Shown here: piece by piece, positions 31,927 through 33,407 of the stretch
Layout of the letters: the number at the start of each line of letters is the position of its first letter
Position numbering within the stretch: the stretch's first letter is position 1
Source of the DNA: Fodinibius sp041642155
GTDB lineage: Bacteria; Bacteroidota; Rhodothermia; Balneolales; Balneolaceae
NCBI RefSeq assembly: GCF_041642155.1
Contig: NZ_JBEPWZ010000009.1
Span: 1-33,407, forward strand
Direction of reading: 5' to 3'
Length of the DNA stretch: 33,407 nt
Position numbers and translations under genes: made by a program
Notes under the pieces: model-generated
What the model was told of the DNA's origin: nothing
The model's database searches: none
What the model saw: the letters and a program-made list of their open reading frames with translations, nothing else

Positions 31927-33407
31927 ATGGGTTCTCGACGAAAAAGAACAAAAAGTAAAATTGAGGTCATAAAGGAGAAAAGCGACTATCTGCGTGCGCC
32001 TCTTGCCGAAGAAGTGGGAAATGATTCTTCCCATTTCGGTAAAGAGGCCATACAGGTGCTTAAATTTCATGGCACCTACCAGCAGGATGATCGTGATCTC
32101 CGGGAAGGGCGTGACCGCCACTACATTTTTATGATTCGTGGCCGGCTGCCCGCCGGTAAAATGACCCCGAATCAATACCTGGCCATCGACAAAATAGCCG
32201 ATGATTATGCCGATCAAACCCTGCGGGTAACAACCCGGCAGGCCTTTCAGCTGCACGGCATTATCAAGGATGAACTCAAAAAGACGCTGCAGGAGATTAA
32301 CAATTCGTTAATTACCACCCTTGGCGCCTGTGGTGATATTGTGCGCAATGTGATGGCCTCGCCGGCTCCCGATGTAGACGGGCGCCAGGCAAAGGTTCAG
32401 GCCTTCGCCGACGACCTGTCCGATATATTATTGCCTGCCACCAAGGCCTACCACGAAGTTTGGTTGAACGGCGACAAGGTCTATTCCGGCAAGGAGGAAG
32501 TCGCCGACAGCGAGCCCCTGTATGGTCACAGTTACCTGCCGCGGAAATTCAAAGTGGGCATCGCCCTGCCAAAAGACAACAGCATCGATGTTTATACTCA
32601 GGATATCGGGCTGGTGGCCCTTTTCGACGATGACAATGAAATTGAAGGCTTTAACGTCATCGTCGGCGGCGGCATGGGAATGAACCACCGCAAAGAGGAT
32701 ACCTTCCCCCGGCTGGGCGACGACCTCGGATACGTCCCCAAAGAAAAGGTGGTGGAGGTGGTAAAAAAAATTATTGAAATACAGCGCGATCACGGGGACC
32801 GGAAAAACCGGAAGCAGGCCCGAATGAAATACCTGATCCACAAATGGGGACTGGAGAAGTTTGAAAACGAGCTGGTGGAGCGCCTTGGGTATGAGCTGGA
32901 GCCTTTCCGCGAATTGCCCGACTTTGAACTGGATCTCTATCTCGGCTGGAACAGGCAGTCGGACGGCAACTGGTTCCTGGGACTTTCCATCGAAAACGGG
33001 CGCATTAAAGATGATGGTGCCCTTCAGCTGAAGACCGCACTCCGTAAAGTGGTAAAAGAATACGGGACGGGCGTTCGGCTTACCCCCAATCATAACGTGA
33101 TCCTTACGGATATCGATGAAGATGACAGGGAGCGCATTGAGCACATGTTTGACGACCACGGCGTATTGCTGGACGATGAACTTTCGAACGCAATCAAATA
33201 CTCGATGGCATGCCCGGCCCTGCCTACCTGCGGACTTGCTATCACCGAATCCGAACGGGCTCTGCCGGATATTATCAGAGATCTGGATGATGTGCTGCAC
33301 GGCCTCGGACTCGAAGATGAGAAACTGTCCGTCCGCATGACGGGCTGTCCGAACGGCTGTTCCCGTCCCTATGTGGCCGACATAGGATTTGTTGGTCGTT
33401 CCCTCGA
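31927..33407 (+). CDS. cysI: Sulfite reductase hemoprotein (CysI type), 3' end cut by window edge
   Basis: Reduces sulfite to sulfide with siroheme and a [4Fe-4S] cluster. The frame runs from ATG 31927 to the right edge (493 codons) without a stop. Early family text is SHFGKEAIQVLKFHGTYQQD, TLRVTTRQAFQLHGIIKDEL and TTLGACGDIVRNVMASPAPD. The cluster/siroheme ligands are ACPALPTC (Cys429, Cys435) and TGCPNGC (Cys474, Cys478), in the expected Cx5C...Cx3C arrangement. The closing text SRPYVADIGFVGRSL matches CysI, with roughly 70-90 residues left outside. CysI is favoured over ferredoxin-nitrite reductase by the KFHGTYQQDDRD block and the sulfur-gene context. A flavoprotein partner is not visible. 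Confidence 0.93.
   Translation, partial: MGSRRKRTKSKIEVIKEKSDYLRAPLAEEVGNDSSHFGKEAIQVLKFHGTYQQDDRDLREGRDRHYIFMIRGRLPAGKMTPNQYLAIDKIADDYADQTLRVTTRQAFQLHGIIKDELKKTLQEINNSLITTLGACGDIVRNVMASPAPDVDGRQAKVQAFADDLSDILLPATKAYHEVWLNGDKVYSGKEEVADSEPLYGHSYLPRKFKVGIALPKDNSIDVYTQDIGLVALFDDDNEIEGFNVIVGGGMGMNHRKEDTFPRLGDDLGYVPKEKVVEVVKKIIEIQRDHGDRKNRKQARMKYLIHKWGLEKFENELVERLGYELEPFRELPDFELDLYLGWNRQSDGNWFLGLSIENGRIKDDGALQLKTALRKVVKEYGTGVRLTPNHNVILTDIDEDDRERIEHMFDDHGVLLDDELSNAIKYSMACPALPTCGLAITESERALPDIIRDLDDVLHGLGLEDEKLSVRMTGCPNGCSRPYVADIGFVGRSL

Overview
The window is a gene-dense stretch of bacterial chromosome with housekeeping and metabolic genes. No phage, insertion sequence or CRISPR array is seen. Several points suggest a member of the Bacteroidota/Balneolota (FCB) group, probably marine or halophilic: Shine-Dalgarno sites are mostly weak, at least one promoter fits the TTTG/TAnnTTTG type as well as a TTGACA type, there are many lipoproteins plus a formylglycine-type sulfatase and a GH109-like protein, and many proteins are acidic. 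This placement is an inference from gene content, not a marker-gene result.

Layout. 1-4.7 kb: a glycan/sulfo-sugar catabolic group on the + strand (GH109-like Gfo/Idh/MocA protein cut by the left edge, amidohydrolase lipoprotein, secreted sulfatase) ending in a strong terminator. 5.1-11.8 kb: a glycerol block, with a GntR/HutC regulator, glpK, glpD, an aquaglyceroporin, a decayed sulfatase remnant and a glycerophosphodiesterase lipoprotein; a perfect 20-bp palindrome lies on the glpK promoter. 12.4-15.9 kb: arginine biosynthesis argD-argC-argJ. 16.2-17.5 kb: a cold-shock protein (- strand) and an outer-membrane beta-barrel protein. 17.9-24.5 kb: Rel/SpoT, an HU-like protein, ruvX-def-fmt, an ankyrin-repeat protein and gapA. 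24.6-27 kb: a CPA-type cation/proton antiporter (- strand), tRNA-Pro(CGG) and msrB.

The most interesting region is 27.1-33.4 kb, a two-sided sulfur-assimilation locus. On the - strand lies a full set for protein-thiocarboxylate cysteine synthesis: cysM-like synthase, JAMM peptidase (Mec), a CysO-like sulfur carrier and a MoeZ-like E1 enzyme with rhodanese domain. On the + strand, facing away, lie a thiosulfate sulfurtransferase and sulfite reductase (cysI, cut by the right edge). The + operon is preceded by what reads as a classical ribosome-mediated attenuator: a TTGACA/TATCCT promoter, a 39-codon leader peptide with a Met/Cys cluster (MSMDMCMCCCM), a 12-bp terminator hairpin with a T tract, and a sequence 15 nt after the last Cys codon that can pair with the terminator's 5' arm. 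The - operon is preceded by a run of nine Cys codons in ten, although that frame lacks a good start codon. The CysO-like carrier also carries 23 residues beyond its Gly-Gly, so it would need proteolytic maturation, with the adjacent JAMM peptidase as the obvious candidate.

Other structures not explained by genes are a diverged interspersed repeat of about 140 bp in three copies (after three different genes in the first 6 kb), two mutually exclusive hairpins between glpD and glpF, and short dispersed intergenic motifs.
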